DNA from: Oscillospiraceae bacterium
GTDB taxonomy: Bacteria > Bacillota > Clostridia > Oscillospirales > Oscillospiraceae
Direction: 5' to 3'
DNA length: 12,289 bases
Assembly (NCBI GenBank): GCA_029009035.1
Contig: JAQXJQ010000004.1
Location: 1-12,289, forward strand
In this document: positions 1 to 6,412 of the stretch, piece after piece
Layout: every line of letters begins with the position of its first letter
How positions within the stretch are numbered: position 1 is the first letter of the stretch
The notes under the pieces: generated by a model
The model's input: only the letters and a program-made list of their open reading frames with translations
Databases searched by the model: none
Told to the model about the DNA's origin: nothing
Position numbers and translations under genes: made by a program

Positions 1-92
1 TGCACACAGTTGAAGTCAGTGGCCTTGATGCGGCGGATGACCTCGTCCATCTTATAGGGGTAATAACCGGTAAAAATGCCGACGCTGATCAT
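1..92 (-). CDS. Sugar phosphate isomerase/epimerase, TIM barrel (N-terminal fragment)
   Basis: Only the first 30 or so codons are inside the window; the gene runs off the left edge. The visible start reads MISVGIFTGYYPYKMDEV, then IRRIKATDFNCV. This is the usual opening of AP-endonuclease-2/xylose-isomerase-like TIM barrels: a first beta strand, then a helix that begins the search for the substrate pocket. A strong ribosome binding site (GGGAGGAA, 99-106) lies 6 nt before the ATG. It follows the upstream oxidoreductase stop by 66 nt on the same strand, so it is probably the third gene of the leftward catabolic operon. The family includes inosose isomerases and dehydratases, keto-sugar epimerases and lyases acting on 3-keto-glycosides. 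The fragment cannot distinguish them. The family call rests on the N-terminus and on two better-preserved paralogues in the rightward operon. Confidence 0.6.
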   Translation of the reverse strand, partial: MISVGIFTGYYPYKMDEVIRRIKATDFNCV

Positions 93-125
93 AATAGCTT
101 CCTCCCTTTCATTCAGATGTTCTCT

Positions 126-141
126 CCCGCCGTCCGGCGGG
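126..141 (-). other. Intra-operon GC-rich stem-loop
   Basis: A perfect 6-bp inverted repeat (CCCGCC/GGCGGG with a 4-nt loop) lies in the 66-nt gap between the oxidoreductase stop and the next start on the minus strand. A second perfect 10-bp palindrome, CCGGCGCCGG, lies at 147-156. No T-tract follows in the transcription direction, so this is not a standard terminator. An mRNA-stability or processing element that adjusts expression of the downstream isomerase is possible but unproven. Confidence 0.35.
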
Positions 142-158
142 GCGTGCCGGCGCCGGGC

Positions 159-1265
159 TCAGCCCAGCAGCTCGCTCAGTGCCACGGTGCGCTTCTCCGC
201 GATGGATCGGTAGCAGGCCTCCACGCAGGCGATGGTGGTCACGTTGTCCCGGGCGGAGATCTCCGGCTCCGTCCCGTTCTCCACCGCCCGCAGCAGCTGG
301 GCCATGGTGCCCTCGAAGGCGTCCGGGAACCAGACGGTGTCCCACTTGGGCTCTATCCACTGGTGGGGGTAGCGCTTGGAGGTGAACCGCAGGGTGGAGG
401 GGCAGCGCTCCGGATACATGGGCCAGCCGATGGTGCCCTGGGCCATGCCCTCGGTGCCCTCCACCCGCCAGCGGATATAGATGTCCTTCTCGCAGGGCTC
501 CTCCGGCCATGCCCACACATCGTCCAGCGAGGTGGCCATGACGCCGTTATCATATTTAAATGTATACTGGGTGATCCCGTCCACATGGGGGAACTTGCTG
601 CGGGGATCGGTGCGGCACACGCAGGTGATCTCCGCCGGATCGCCGAAGAGGAAGCGGAAGGAGTCCACATGGTGGATGCCCATGCCGAAGATCTCCAGCT
701 TGTCATACTGCTTCAGGAATTCTTGCCAGTGGGGAATGGCGCGCATCTCAATGGTGGCCAGCACCGGCTCTCCCAGTTCCCCGCTGTCCAGCAGATACTT
801 CAGCGCCCGCATGGACTGGTCGCAGCGCATATTGGAGTTCACCGCGATCGTTTTGCCGTTCTCTTCGCCCAGGCGGGTGATCTCTCTCGCCCGCTCCAGC
901 GACATCTCGATGGGCTTCTGGCACAGGATACCCTTGATGTGGGGCTGTTTTACCGCCTCACGGACGATATCCAACTGCTGGTCGGGAGGATAGGCGATAT
1001 CCACGATCTCAATGGAGTTGTCCTCCAGCAGCTGCTGCCAGGTGTCATACACTTTGGGAATACCGTGCCGCTCCGCCACCGCCCGGGCATGAGCCGGAGT
1101 GCGGGAAGCAATGGCCACCGGGTTGAACCCGGCGTTCCGATAGGATACCAGATGGCAGTCGGCCATGATAAAGCCGGAGCCAATGCAGCCGATCCGCCAG
1201 TCCTTGCGCGCGGGAGAAGGATACCCGGTCGCCGCGACCAGCTTTTCTTCCATGGTGGGAACCAT
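159..1265 (-). CDS. Gfo/Idh/MocA-family oxidoreductase with variant QKP motif
   Basis: Predicted NAD(P)-dependent dehydrogenase of a sugar or cyclitol, 368 aa, cytoplasmic. The N-terminal Rossmann fold carries the dinucleotide loop GCIGSGFI (about residues 26-33). The C-terminal half is the family's substrate-binding alpha/beta domain, with GIHHVDSFRFLFG at about 196-208 supplying His and Asp candidates. The usual EKP catalytic-lysine motif is CQKP here (Lys117 kept, Glu replaced by Gln116). The start at 1265 is preferred over the ATG at 1271, because the ribosome binding site AGGAGGT (1273-1279) is 7 nt from the former and only 1 nt from the latter. It is second in the leftward operon, 32 nt after the DeoC-type aldolase. 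It is clearly diverged from the two rightward oxidoreductases, so the three are likely to act on different intermediates. The family is certain; the substrate is unknown. Confidence 0.88.
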   Translation of the reverse strand: MVPTMEEKLVAATGYPSPARKDWRIGCIGSGFIMADCHLVSYRNAGFNPVAIASRTPAHARAVAERHGIPKVYDTWQQLLEDNSIEIVDIAYPPDQQLDIVREAVKQPHIKGILCQKPIEMSLERAREITRLGEENGKTIAVNSNMRCDQSMRALKYLLDSGELGEPVLATIEMRAIPHWQEFLKQYDKLEIFGMGIHHVDSFRFLFGDPAEITCVCRTDPRSKFPHVDGITQYTFKYDNGVMATSLDDVWAWPEEPCEKDIYIRWRVEGTEGMAQGTIGWPMYPERCPSTLRFTSKRYPHQWIEPKWDTVWFPDAFEGTMAQLLRAVENGTEPEISARDNVTTIACVEACYRSIAEKRTVALSELLG

Positions 1266-1272
1266 AAGCATA

Positions 1273-1279
1273 ACCTCCT
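1273..1279 (-). promoter_or_regulatory. Ribosome binding site deciding the oxidoreductase start
   Basis: Minus-strand AGGAGGT sits 1 nt before the ATG at 1271 but 7 nt before the in-frame ATG at 1265. The normal spacing picks 1265, giving an N-terminus of MVPTMEEK. Confidence 0.7.
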
Positions 1280-1297
1280 GACGATGTAATGATCGTT

Positions 1298-2059
1298 TTA
1301 TTTCCCCTGACGGGCGGCCAGCACGGCGGCAAACTCGGTCTCCTCGGTGATCTCGGGAAGGACCAGCGTTCCGGCGGCCTCGCGCTCACGGGCGTCTGCC
1401 ATAATGGACTCGGTCCTGGTGCAGCCAAACCGGTTGCCGCCCACCGCCTTCACCAGCAGGGCGTCGTCCAGCTTGCGCACACCGCCGGCGGCCTTCACCT
1501 GCATCCGCTCCGGGGTGTTGGCCCGCATCAGCTTCAGATCGTGGATGGTGGCGCCGGAGGGAGCGTAGCCCGTGGAGGTCTTGGTGTAGTCGGCGCCGAC
1601 CCGGGTGCAGATCTCACAGGCCTTCAGCTTCTGCTCGTCGGTGAGGTAGGCGTTCTCGAAGATGACCTTGACCAGGGCGTTCTTCTCGTGGGCGGCGTCC
1701 ACCACCGCCTTCAGATCCTTCTCCACATAGTCATAGTCCCCGGAGAGCAGGCGGCCGATGTTGAGCACCACATCCACCTCCACGCAGCCCTGCTCCACCG
1801 CCAGCTTTGTCTCATACACCTTGACCTCGGTGGCGTTGGAGCCGTGGGGGAAGCCGATCACGGTGGTCAGGCGCACATCGCTGCCCTTCAGGATCCCGGC
1901 GGCGAATTCAATGTCACAGGGACGCAGGCAGACGGAAATGCAGCGGTACTCTTTGGCGATCTCGCACCCCTTCTTCACATCCTCCAGCGTAAAGGTGGGG
2001 TTGAGCAGCGACTGGTCGATCATGTCAGCAATGTCCTGCGCCGTAATCTTCTTTACCAT
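1298..2059 (-). CDS. deoC: DeoC/LacD-type class I aldolase (deoxyribose-phosphate aldolase family)
   Basis: Class I (Schiff-base) aldolase of the deoxyribose-phosphate aldolase family, 253 aa, close to the usual length. Visible landmarks are the N-terminal DQSLLNP (family DHTLLKP), GFPHG near 69-73, EVDVVLNIG with Asp96, VKVIFE with Lys131, DYTKTSTGY with the expected Schiff-base Lys160, and VKAAGGVR with the accessory Lys189. These correspond to E. coli Asp102, Lys137, Lys167 and Lys201. The C-terminal phosphate-binding loop, normally GASS/GTSxG, reads GCTRTES at about 212-218. This may mean a changed substrate. The start at 2059 is chosen over the ATG at 2098 because an AAAGGA site precedes it by 10 nt and the earlier ATG falls in a stem-loop. 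No nucleoside phosphorylase or phosphopentomutase is adjacent. It heads a catabolic operon with an oxidoreductase and a TIM-barrel isomerase, so cleavage of an operon-specific (perhaps non-deoxyribose) intermediate is likely. The symbol denotes the family, not a proven reaction. Confidence 0.88.
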   Translation of the reverse strand: MVKKITAQDIADMIDQSLLNPTFTLEDVKKGCEIAKEYRCISVCLRPCDIEFAAGILKGSDVRLTTVIGFPHGSNATEVKVYETKLAVEQGCVEVDVVLNIGRLLSGDYDYVEKDLKAVVDAAHEKNALVKVIFENAYLTDEQKLKACEICTRVGADYTKTSTGYAPSGATIHDLKLMRANTPERMQVKAAGGVRKLDDALLVKAVGGNRFGCTRTESIMADAREREAAGTLVLPEITEETEFAAVLAARQGK

Positions 2060-2090
2060 AGTGTTCCATTCCTTTCTCACATTCGGGAGA

Positions 2091-2108
2091 TCCGGCATTC
2101 CCGCCGGA
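2091..2108 (-). other. Leader stem-loop upstream of the DeoC-type gene
   Basis: TCCGGC/GCCGGA form a 6-bp stem with a 6-nt loop in the roughly 115-nt untranslated leader of the leftward transcript, about 30 nt before the start codon. It lacks a T-tract. It would bury the alternative ATG at 2098, supporting the start at 2059. No regulatory role is demonstrated. Confidence 0.35.
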
Positions 2109-2180
2109 AGCTCCGCTTATTATGAAGCTGCGTGGCATACCGCGTGAACAAACCCCGATGCAGTTTATCCATCAGATGTC

Positions 2181-2209
2181 ATTATAACACCGTTTTCATT
2201 TATGTTCAA
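2181..2209 (-). promoter_or_regulatory. Sigma-A promoter of the leftward operon (PdeoC-type)
   Basis: On the minus strand, TTGAAC (2204-2209) and a perfect TATAAT (2181-2186) are separated by exactly 17 nt. A TGT precedes the -10, giving an extended TGnTATAAT. Transcription should start near 2174, leaving a leader of about 115 nt before the aldolase. This is a strong vegetative promoter by sequence, and the overlapping cre-like site suggests it is normally held down. Confidence 0.8.
2185..2198 (-). promoter_or_regulatory. cre-like catabolite repression site
   Basis: Minus-strand TGAAAACGGTGTTA matches the Gram-positive cre consensus TGWAANCGNTNWCA at every fixed position except one (T for C at position 13). 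It overlaps the -10 and the spacer of the leftward promoter. That is a classic position for CcpA-HPr(Ser-P) to block RNA polymerase. This predicts repression of the aldolase operon when preferred sugars are present. CcpA itself is not in the window. Confidence 0.55.
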
Positions 2210-2230
2210 TACCTTTCATTTCTTTTCATA
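2194..2230. repeat. Four 10-bp-phased TTTCATT-type direct repeats
   Basis: The plus-strand heptamers TTTCATT (2194-2200), GTTCAAT (2204-2210), TTTCATT (2214-2220) and TTTCATA (2224-2230) recur at exact 10-bp intervals. The second copy coincides with the leftward -35. The third and fourth lie immediately upstream of it. Same-face phasing fits either a multimeric activator/repressor site or phased A-tracts acting as an UP element with DNA curvature. The sequence cannot tell these apart. Confidence 0.5.
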
Positions 2231-2256
2231 TATCACCAAACCGCCGATACTTTCTC

Positions 2257-2285
2257 TTGCATTCTTTTTCACGGCGCTGTATACT
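2257..2285 (+). promoter_or_regulatory. Sigma-A promoter of the rightward catabolic operon
   Basis: TTGCAT (2257-2262) and TATACT (2280-2285) are separated by exactly 17 nt. Transcription should start near 2292, leaving a leader of about 50 nt. The two divergent -35 boxes are only about 47 bp apart, so one regulator bound between them could control both operons. No second good cre match is seen at this promoter. Confidence 0.7.
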
Positions 2286-2342
2286 GGAAATAAGATCCCA
2301 CCCGCAAGAATTCCCCCATCTTAATGCACTGGAGGTCATATT

Positions 2343-3488
2343 GTGAAACGATTCAGAACCTGCGTGATCGGCGTCGGCTTCATCGGCGCCGCCCACATCG
2401 AAGCCCTCCGCCGTCTGGGAAATGTGGATGTGGTTGCCATATGCGACCAGCCCAATGCCGCAGCCAAGGCCGAGGCTTTCTGCGTTCCCAAAGGCTATGA
2501 CGATTTCAGGGAAATGCTCGACACGGAGAAGCCGGATGTAGTCCACATCTGCACCCCCAACTCCTCCCATTATGAAATGGCCATGTACGCCATGGAGCGC
2601 GGCATCTCCGTGGTCTGCGAAAAGCCCCTGACCACCACCCTTGAGCAGGCACGGGAGCTGGCCGACTATGCCAGGGAGCACAAGATCGTCAACGCGGTCA
2701 ACTTCAACTGCCGCTGGTATCCCCAGGTCATGCAGACCCGCTCCATGATCCAGCGCGGCGAGGTGGGCAAGATCTACAGCATTCACGGCACCTATCTTCA
2801 GGACTGGCTCTATCTGGACACCGACTACACTTGGCGTCTGGAGCCTGAGGTGAGCGGCGAGTCCCGCGCCTTCGGCGACATCGGTTCCCACTGGATCGAC
2901 ATGATCGAGTCTGTCACCGGTCTGCGGACGGTGGAGGTCTTCGCCGACTTCGCCACCTTCCATAAGACCCGCAAAAAGCCTCTGAAGCCCGTGGCGACTT
3001 ACTCCGGCATGGCCCTGCGCCCCGAGGACTACGAGGAAGTGCCCATCAATACCGAGGATTATTGCGCCGTCCTCTTCCACTTTGACAACGGCGCCATCGG
3101 CTCCTGCGTCATCAATCAGGTTTTTGCGGGCCGCAAAAACCAGATCGTCTTCAATGTCAGCGGCAGCAAGTGCACCCTCCGCTGGGACAGCGAGGAGAGC
3201 AACGAGCTTTGGGTGGGCCGCCGGGACACCTACAATCAGGTCGTCCCCAAGGACCCCTCCATTCTGGACCCCATGGCCTCCGCCATAGACGGCTACCCCG
3301 GCGGTCATGTGGAGGGCTTCCCCGACACCTTCAAGCAGAGCTTCAAGGCCGTCTACGCCGCCATCGGGAAAGGCGACACCGGCCGCGGCCTGTTCGCCAC
3401 CTTTGAGGACGGCCTGCGTGAGATGCTTTTGTGCGACGCCGTGGTCCGCAGCGCCCGCGAGGGCCGCTGGATCAAGGTCGGTGAATAA
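2343..3488 (+). CDS. Gfo/Idh/MocA-family oxidoreductase, candidate glycoside 3-oxidase type
   Basis: Predicted NAD(P)-dependent sugar/glycoside dehydrogenase, 381 aa. It starts at GTG, fixed by GGAGGT (2331-2336) 6 nt upstream. The Rossmann loop is GVGFIG (about 10-15), and the catalytic-lysine motif is CEKP with Lys94. In the substrate domain, YLQDWLYLDTDYTWR (about 151-165) and FGDIGSHWIDM (about 177-187, with Asp179 and His183) are prominent. From memory, these resemble Gfo/Idh/MocA enzymes that oxidise C3 of glucosides, including DgpA of gut bacterial C-glycoside degradation; this is a motif impression, not a search result. First gene of the rightward operon, 11 nt before a TIM-barrel isomerase-like gene, the usual partner class. 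It may equally be an inositol- or keto-sugar-specific dehydrogenase. The family is certain; the substrate is inferred. Confidence 0.88.
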   Translation: MKRFRTCVIGVGFIGAAHIEALRRLGNVDVVAICDQPNAAAKAEAFCVPKGYDDFREMLDTEKPDVVHICTPNSSHYEMAMYAMERGISVVCEKPLTTTLEQARELADYAREHKIVNAVNFNCRWYPQVMQTRSMIQRGEVGKIYSIHGTYLQDWLYLDTDYTWRLEPEVSGESRAFGDIGSHWIDMIESVTGLRTVEVFADFATFHKTRKKPLKPVATYSGMALRPEDYEEVPINTEDYCAVLFHFDNGAIGSCVINQVFAGRKNQIVFNVSGSKCTLRWDSEESNELWVGRRDTYNQVVPKDPSILDPMASAIDGYPGGHVEGFPDTFKQSFKAVYAAIGKGDTGRGLFATFEDGLREMLLCDAVVRSAREGRWIKVGE

Positions 3489-3499
3489 GGGGGCCGCCT

Positions 3500-4348
3500 A
3501 TGTTTAAGATTGCGACCCTTGCCGACTGGTTCGGCGTCGGACTGATCGAGGGAATACGCGCCTCCCACCGCTGCGGCGCGGAGGGCGTGCAGATCTACGC
3601 CGCTGACGAGTTTGACCCCCGCACCGTCTCCAACGATATGATCGCCGCCGTCCGGGATACAGCCCGAAACGAGGGGCAGACAGTCACCGCCCTGTGCGGC
3701 GAGCTGGGCGGCTACGGCTTTGAGATCGCCGCCGATAACCGGGATAAGCTGGCCTACCTCAAACAGGTGCTGGAGCTGGCCGACCGGCTGGACTGCCGGG
3801 TGGTCACTACCCATATCGGTGTGGTCCCCGGCGACCGGTCCGACCCCCGCTATCAGATCATGCTGGATGCCATGGGTGAGGCCGGCGAATACGCTCACAA
3901 ACTGGGCTCCTGTGTGGCTGTGGAAACCGGGCCGGAACCCATCGCCACTCTGCGGGGCTTTCTGGATCAGTGCGGCCCGGGCGTGGGCATCAACTATGAC
4001 CCGGCCAATCTGGTCATGGTAGGCGCCGATGATGAGGTCGCCGCCGTGGCAACCGCCGGCAGCGCCATCGTGCACACCCATGCCAAGGACGGCATCTCCC
4101 TCAAGAAGATCCTGCCCGCGGACTTCTATCACCAGTTCGCCCAGGGCGGTCTGGAATGGGCGTCCACCTGCGGCTGCTGTCAGGAAACTCCCCTGGGCGA
4201 AGGCGCCGTGCGCTGGGTCCCCTACCTTACCGCGCTGAAACAGATCGGCTACAACGGCTACCTCACCATTGAGCGGGAGGTCAAAAACGGTGCGGAGGAT
4301 ATCCGCATGGCCGTTGCCTTCCTGCAGAAGATCCTGAAAACGCTCTGA
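3500..4348 (+). CDS. Sugar phosphate isomerase/epimerase-like TIM-barrel protein (I)
   Basis: Cytoplasmic TIM barrel of the AP-endonuclease-2/xylose-isomerase-like superfamily, 282 aa, normal length. Candidate divalent-metal ligands appear in the family's order: Glu142 in AVETG, Asp167 in INYDPAN, His194 in VHTHAKD, and Glu258 near the end in LTIERE. PLGEGAVRW (about 231-239) is the characteristic loop before the last strands. Such proteins isomerise, epimerise, dehydrate or beta-eliminate keto-sugars and inososes. Translation starts 11 nt after the oxidoreductase stop with a modest AAGGGGG site, consistent with coupling. It is only distantly similar to the next gene, so the two probably perform successive steps and are not redundant copies. 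The family is firm; the reaction is not determined. Confidence 0.87.
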   Translation: MFKIATLADWFGVGLIEGIRASHRCGAEGVQIYAADEFDPRTVSNDMIAAVRDTARNEGQTVTALCGELGGYGFEIAADNRDKLAYLKQVLELADRLDCRVVTTHIGVVPGDRSDPRYQIMLDAMGEAGEYAHKLGSCVAVETGPEPIATLRGFLDQCGPGVGINYDPANLVMVGADDEVAAVATAGSAIVHTHAKDGISLKKILPADFYHQFAQGGLEWASTCGCCQETPLGEGAVRWVPYLTALKQIGYNGYLTIEREVKNGAEDIRMAVAFLQKILKTL

Positions 4349-4373
4349 CATCATACTATAGGAGGTTTGTTCT

Positions 4374-5288
4374 ATGATGAAACTCGGTCTCGTCTCCGCC
4401 ATTCTCCCCGACGACAGCTTTGAGCAGGTCATCGACTATGCCGCCAAGGTGGGCTTCTCCTGTGTGGAGGTGTGCTGCTGGCCCAAGGGCAAGGCCGTCC
4501 GCCGCTATGCCGGCATCACCCACATCGACCTGAACGAGTGCGACGATGAAAAGCTGCTTTACTACAAGAAGTATGCCGAGGATCGCGGCGTGGCCATCTC
4601 CTCCCTGGGCTACTATCCCAACCCCATGGACGCCGACGAGGAGGCCGCTCAGGTGGCCGTCAGCCACATCTACCGCCTCATCGACGCCTCCGCCCTCATG
4701 GGCGTCAACCTCATCACCACCTTCATCGGCCGGGACAAAAACCGCACCGTGGAGGAGAACCTGGACAAGTTCGAGGTGGTGTGGAAGCCCATCGTGGCCT
4801 ATGCCGAGGAAAAGGGCGTGAAGATCGCCATTGAGAACTGTCCCATGCTCTACACCGTCAACGAGTGGCCCGGCGGCAACAATCTGGCCTGCACCCCCTA
4901 CATCTGGCGGGAGATGTTCCGCCGGATCCCCTCCCCCGCCCTGGGCCTCAACTATGACCCCTCTCACCCCTACCTCATTGGGGCCAGCTATGTGAAGCCC
5001 GTGTATGAATTCAAGGACCGCATCTACCATGTCCACTTCAAGGACATCAAGATCTACCAGGACAAGGTGGACGATTACGGGTTCTTCTCCTACCCCACCC
5101 TGTGGCACTCCCCCAAGCTGCCCGGTCTGGGCGGTGTGGACTTCGGCGCCTTCGTTTCCGCCCTCAACGACATCCGTTATACCGGTCCCGCCTGCATCGA
5201 AGTGGAGGACAAGGCCTATGAGGGCTGCGTGGAGGATGTGCGCGCCGGCATTGAGCAGAGCTACCGTTTTATGAAGCAATATATGTAA
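4374..5288 (+). CDS. Sugar phosphate isomerase/epimerase-like TIM-barrel protein (II)
   Basis: Second TIM-barrel enzyme of the operon, 304 aa. Candidate metal ligands are Glu154 (IAIENCP), Asp195 (LNYDPSH, followed by His198), His221 (YHVHFKD) and Glu276 (CIEVED), the set expected for a Mn/Mg/Zn-dependent isomerase, hydratase or lyase. The segment WHSPKLPGLGGVDF (about 244-257) is the PG-G-D/W loop of this family. An excellent GGAGG site (4361-4365) precedes two tandem ATGs (4374 and 4377). It is 25 nt after TIM barrel I and 39 nt before the next oxidoreductase. In inositol or 3-keto-glycoside pathways this family supplies dehydratase/isomerase or eliminase/hydratase steps. Which one applies here cannot be read from sequence. 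No small DgpB-like partner gene fits in the neighbouring gaps. Confidence 0.88.
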   Translation: MMKLGLVSAILPDDSFEQVIDYAAKVGFSCVEVCCWPKGKAVRRYAGITHIDLNECDDEKLLYYKKYAEDRGVAISSLGYYPNPMDADEEAAQVAVSHIYRLIDASALMGVNLITTFIGRDKNRTVEENLDKFEVVWKPIVAYAEEKGVKIAIENCPMLYTVNEWPGGNNLACTPYIWREMFRRIPSPALGLNYDPSHPYLIGASYVKPVYEFKDRIYHVHFKDIKIYQDKVDDYGFFSYPTLWHSPKLPGLGGVDFGAFVSALNDIRYTGPACIEVEDKAYEGCVEDVRAGIEQSYRFMKQYM

Positions 5289-5327
5289 CCATATCTTACA
5301 ACATATTACAACGGAGGTACTGATAGC

Positions 5328-6407
5328 ATGGACAAAACAAGAGTTGCCGTACTGGGCTGTGGGTTTATTTCCGAAATTCATGTCACCGCCTACAAGCGCT
5401 TCGTGCCGGACGCCGAAGTGGTGGCCGTCTACTCCCACCACCTGGACAAGGCCCAGGCCTACGCCGAAAAAATGGGCATCCCCGCCGCCTATGACGACAT
5501 CGACAAGCTGCTGGCCGAAGTGCCCTGCGACATCGTGGACGTCTGCCTTCCCAACTATCTGCACCATGATGTCTGTCTCAAGGCCGCCAACTCCGGCCGC
5601 CATGTAATCATCGAAAAGCCCCTGTGCCTCTCTCTGGAGGAGGCCGACGAGATGATCGCCGCCTGTGAGAAGAACGGCAAGCTGCTCATGTACGCCGAGG
5701 AGCTGTGCTTCGCCCCCAAGTATGAGCGGGTACGCGCCATTGTGGAGAGCGGCGCTGTGGGCGATGTGTATATGCTGCGCCAGTGCGAGAAGCACTCCGG
5801 CCCCCACAGCCGCTGGTTCTATGAGTCCGACAAGTCCGGCGGCGGCGTCATGATGGACATGGGCTGCCACGCTCTGGCATGGTTTATGTGGATGCTCAAG
5901 GGCGCCGTGCCCAAGAGTGTGTATGGCAACTTCATGCACGTCTACCACGACACCGATGCCGAGGATCACTCCATCACCCAGGTGGAATTTGAATATAAGG
6001 GCAAGACCGTGCTGGGCGTGGGCGAGAACAGCTGGGTGAAGCAGGGCGGTATGCAGGACTGCATCGAGATCTACGGTGAAAAGGGCCTGTGCTACTCCGA
6101 CCTGTTCCAGGGCAACTCCTCCCAGATGTACAGTCTGGAGGGCTACGATTACGCCAGCGAGAAGGCCGGCGCCACCACCGGCTGGACCTATCCCATCTTC
6201 GAGGAGGCCTTCAACCAGGGCTATCCTCAGGAGCTGTCCCACTTTGTGGACTGCGTGCGCAACGGCAAGAAGCCTGTCTCCGACGGCAAGCTGGGCCGCG
6301 CTGTGCTGGAGATCATCCACGCCGCCTACCTCTCCTCCAAGGAAGGCCGTAAGGTGGCGCTGCCCTATGAGTCCAAGGCCAAGAAGCCTGTGGACAACTG
6401 GAGGTAA
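5328..6407 (+). CDS. Gfo/Idh/MocA-family oxidoreductase
   Basis: Third NAD(P)-dependent oxidoreductase of the locus, 359 aa, standard length. Rossmann loop GCGFIS (about 10-15), classic IEKP motif with Lys97, and GGGVMMDMGCHAL (about 171-183) carrying the Asp177/His181 pair typical of catalytic or substrate-binding positions. An acidic/aromatic MYAEELCFAPKYERV stretch follows the lysine strand, where other members have N/R-rich sugar contacts. GGAGGT lies 11-12 nt before the ATG. Its stop is 5 nt before the NagB-like gene, whose ribosome binding site lies in this gene's last codons, so the pair is translationally linked. Likely substrates are keto-sugars, cyclitols or glycosides. Within the pathway it may reduce a later intermediate or accept a different epimer from the first oxidoreductase. 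Confidence 0.9.
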   Translation: MDKTRVAVLGCGFISEIHVTAYKRFVPDAEVVAVYSHHLDKAQAYAEKMGIPAAYDDIDKLLAEVPCDIVDVCLPNYLHHDVCLKAANSGRHVIIEKPLCLSLEEADEMIAACEKNGKLLMYAEELCFAPKYERVRAIVESGAVGDVYMLRQCEKHSGPHSRWFYESDKSGGGVMMDMGCHALAWFMWMLKGAVPKSVYGNFMHVYHDTDAEDHSITQVEFEYKGKTVLGVGENSWVKQGGMQDCIEIYGEKGLCYSDLFQGNSSQMYSLEGYDYASEKAGATTGWTYPIFEEAFNQGYPQELSHFVDCVRNGKKPVSDGKLGRAVLEIIHAAYLSSKEGRKVALPYESKAKKPVDNWR

Positions 6408-6412
6408 TTCCC

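Noticed and set aside
126..156. Rho-independent terminator between the QKP oxidoreductase and the left-edge isomerase
   Set aside because: The hairpins lack a T-tract in the leftward direction, and the next gene has its own strong ribosome binding site. An intra-operon structure is the better reading.
117..1289. 390-codon plus-strand ORF over the QKP oxidoreductase
   Set aside because: The minus-strand frame carries the Rossmann and QKP motifs and the ribosome binding site; the plus frame has none.
2060..2098. Start of the DeoC-type gene at the ATG at 2098 (13 extra residues)
   Set aside because: It has no adequate ribosome binding site, falls in a stem-loop, and extends before the family's usual N-terminus; 2059 has AAAGGA upstream.
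2060..2342. Riboswitch or small RNA in the divergent intergenic region
   Set aside because: Apart from one small stem-loop and the promoter elements, I see no conserved riboswitch core, no tandem stems and no terminator/antiterminator pair.
2226..3308. 360-codon minus-strand ORF over the GTG-started oxidoreductase and its promoter
   Set aside because: It would run through the divergent promoter region, and it is His/Gly/Asp-rich without motifs. The plus frame matches a full Gfo/Idh/MocA protein.
4356..6320. 654-codon minus-strand ORF antisense to the TIM barrel II and oxidoreductase genes
   Set aside because: It is a shadow of GC-rich codon structure. It is full of Gly/His/Val/Leu repeats without domains, has no ribosome binding site, and covers two well-supported plus-strand genes.
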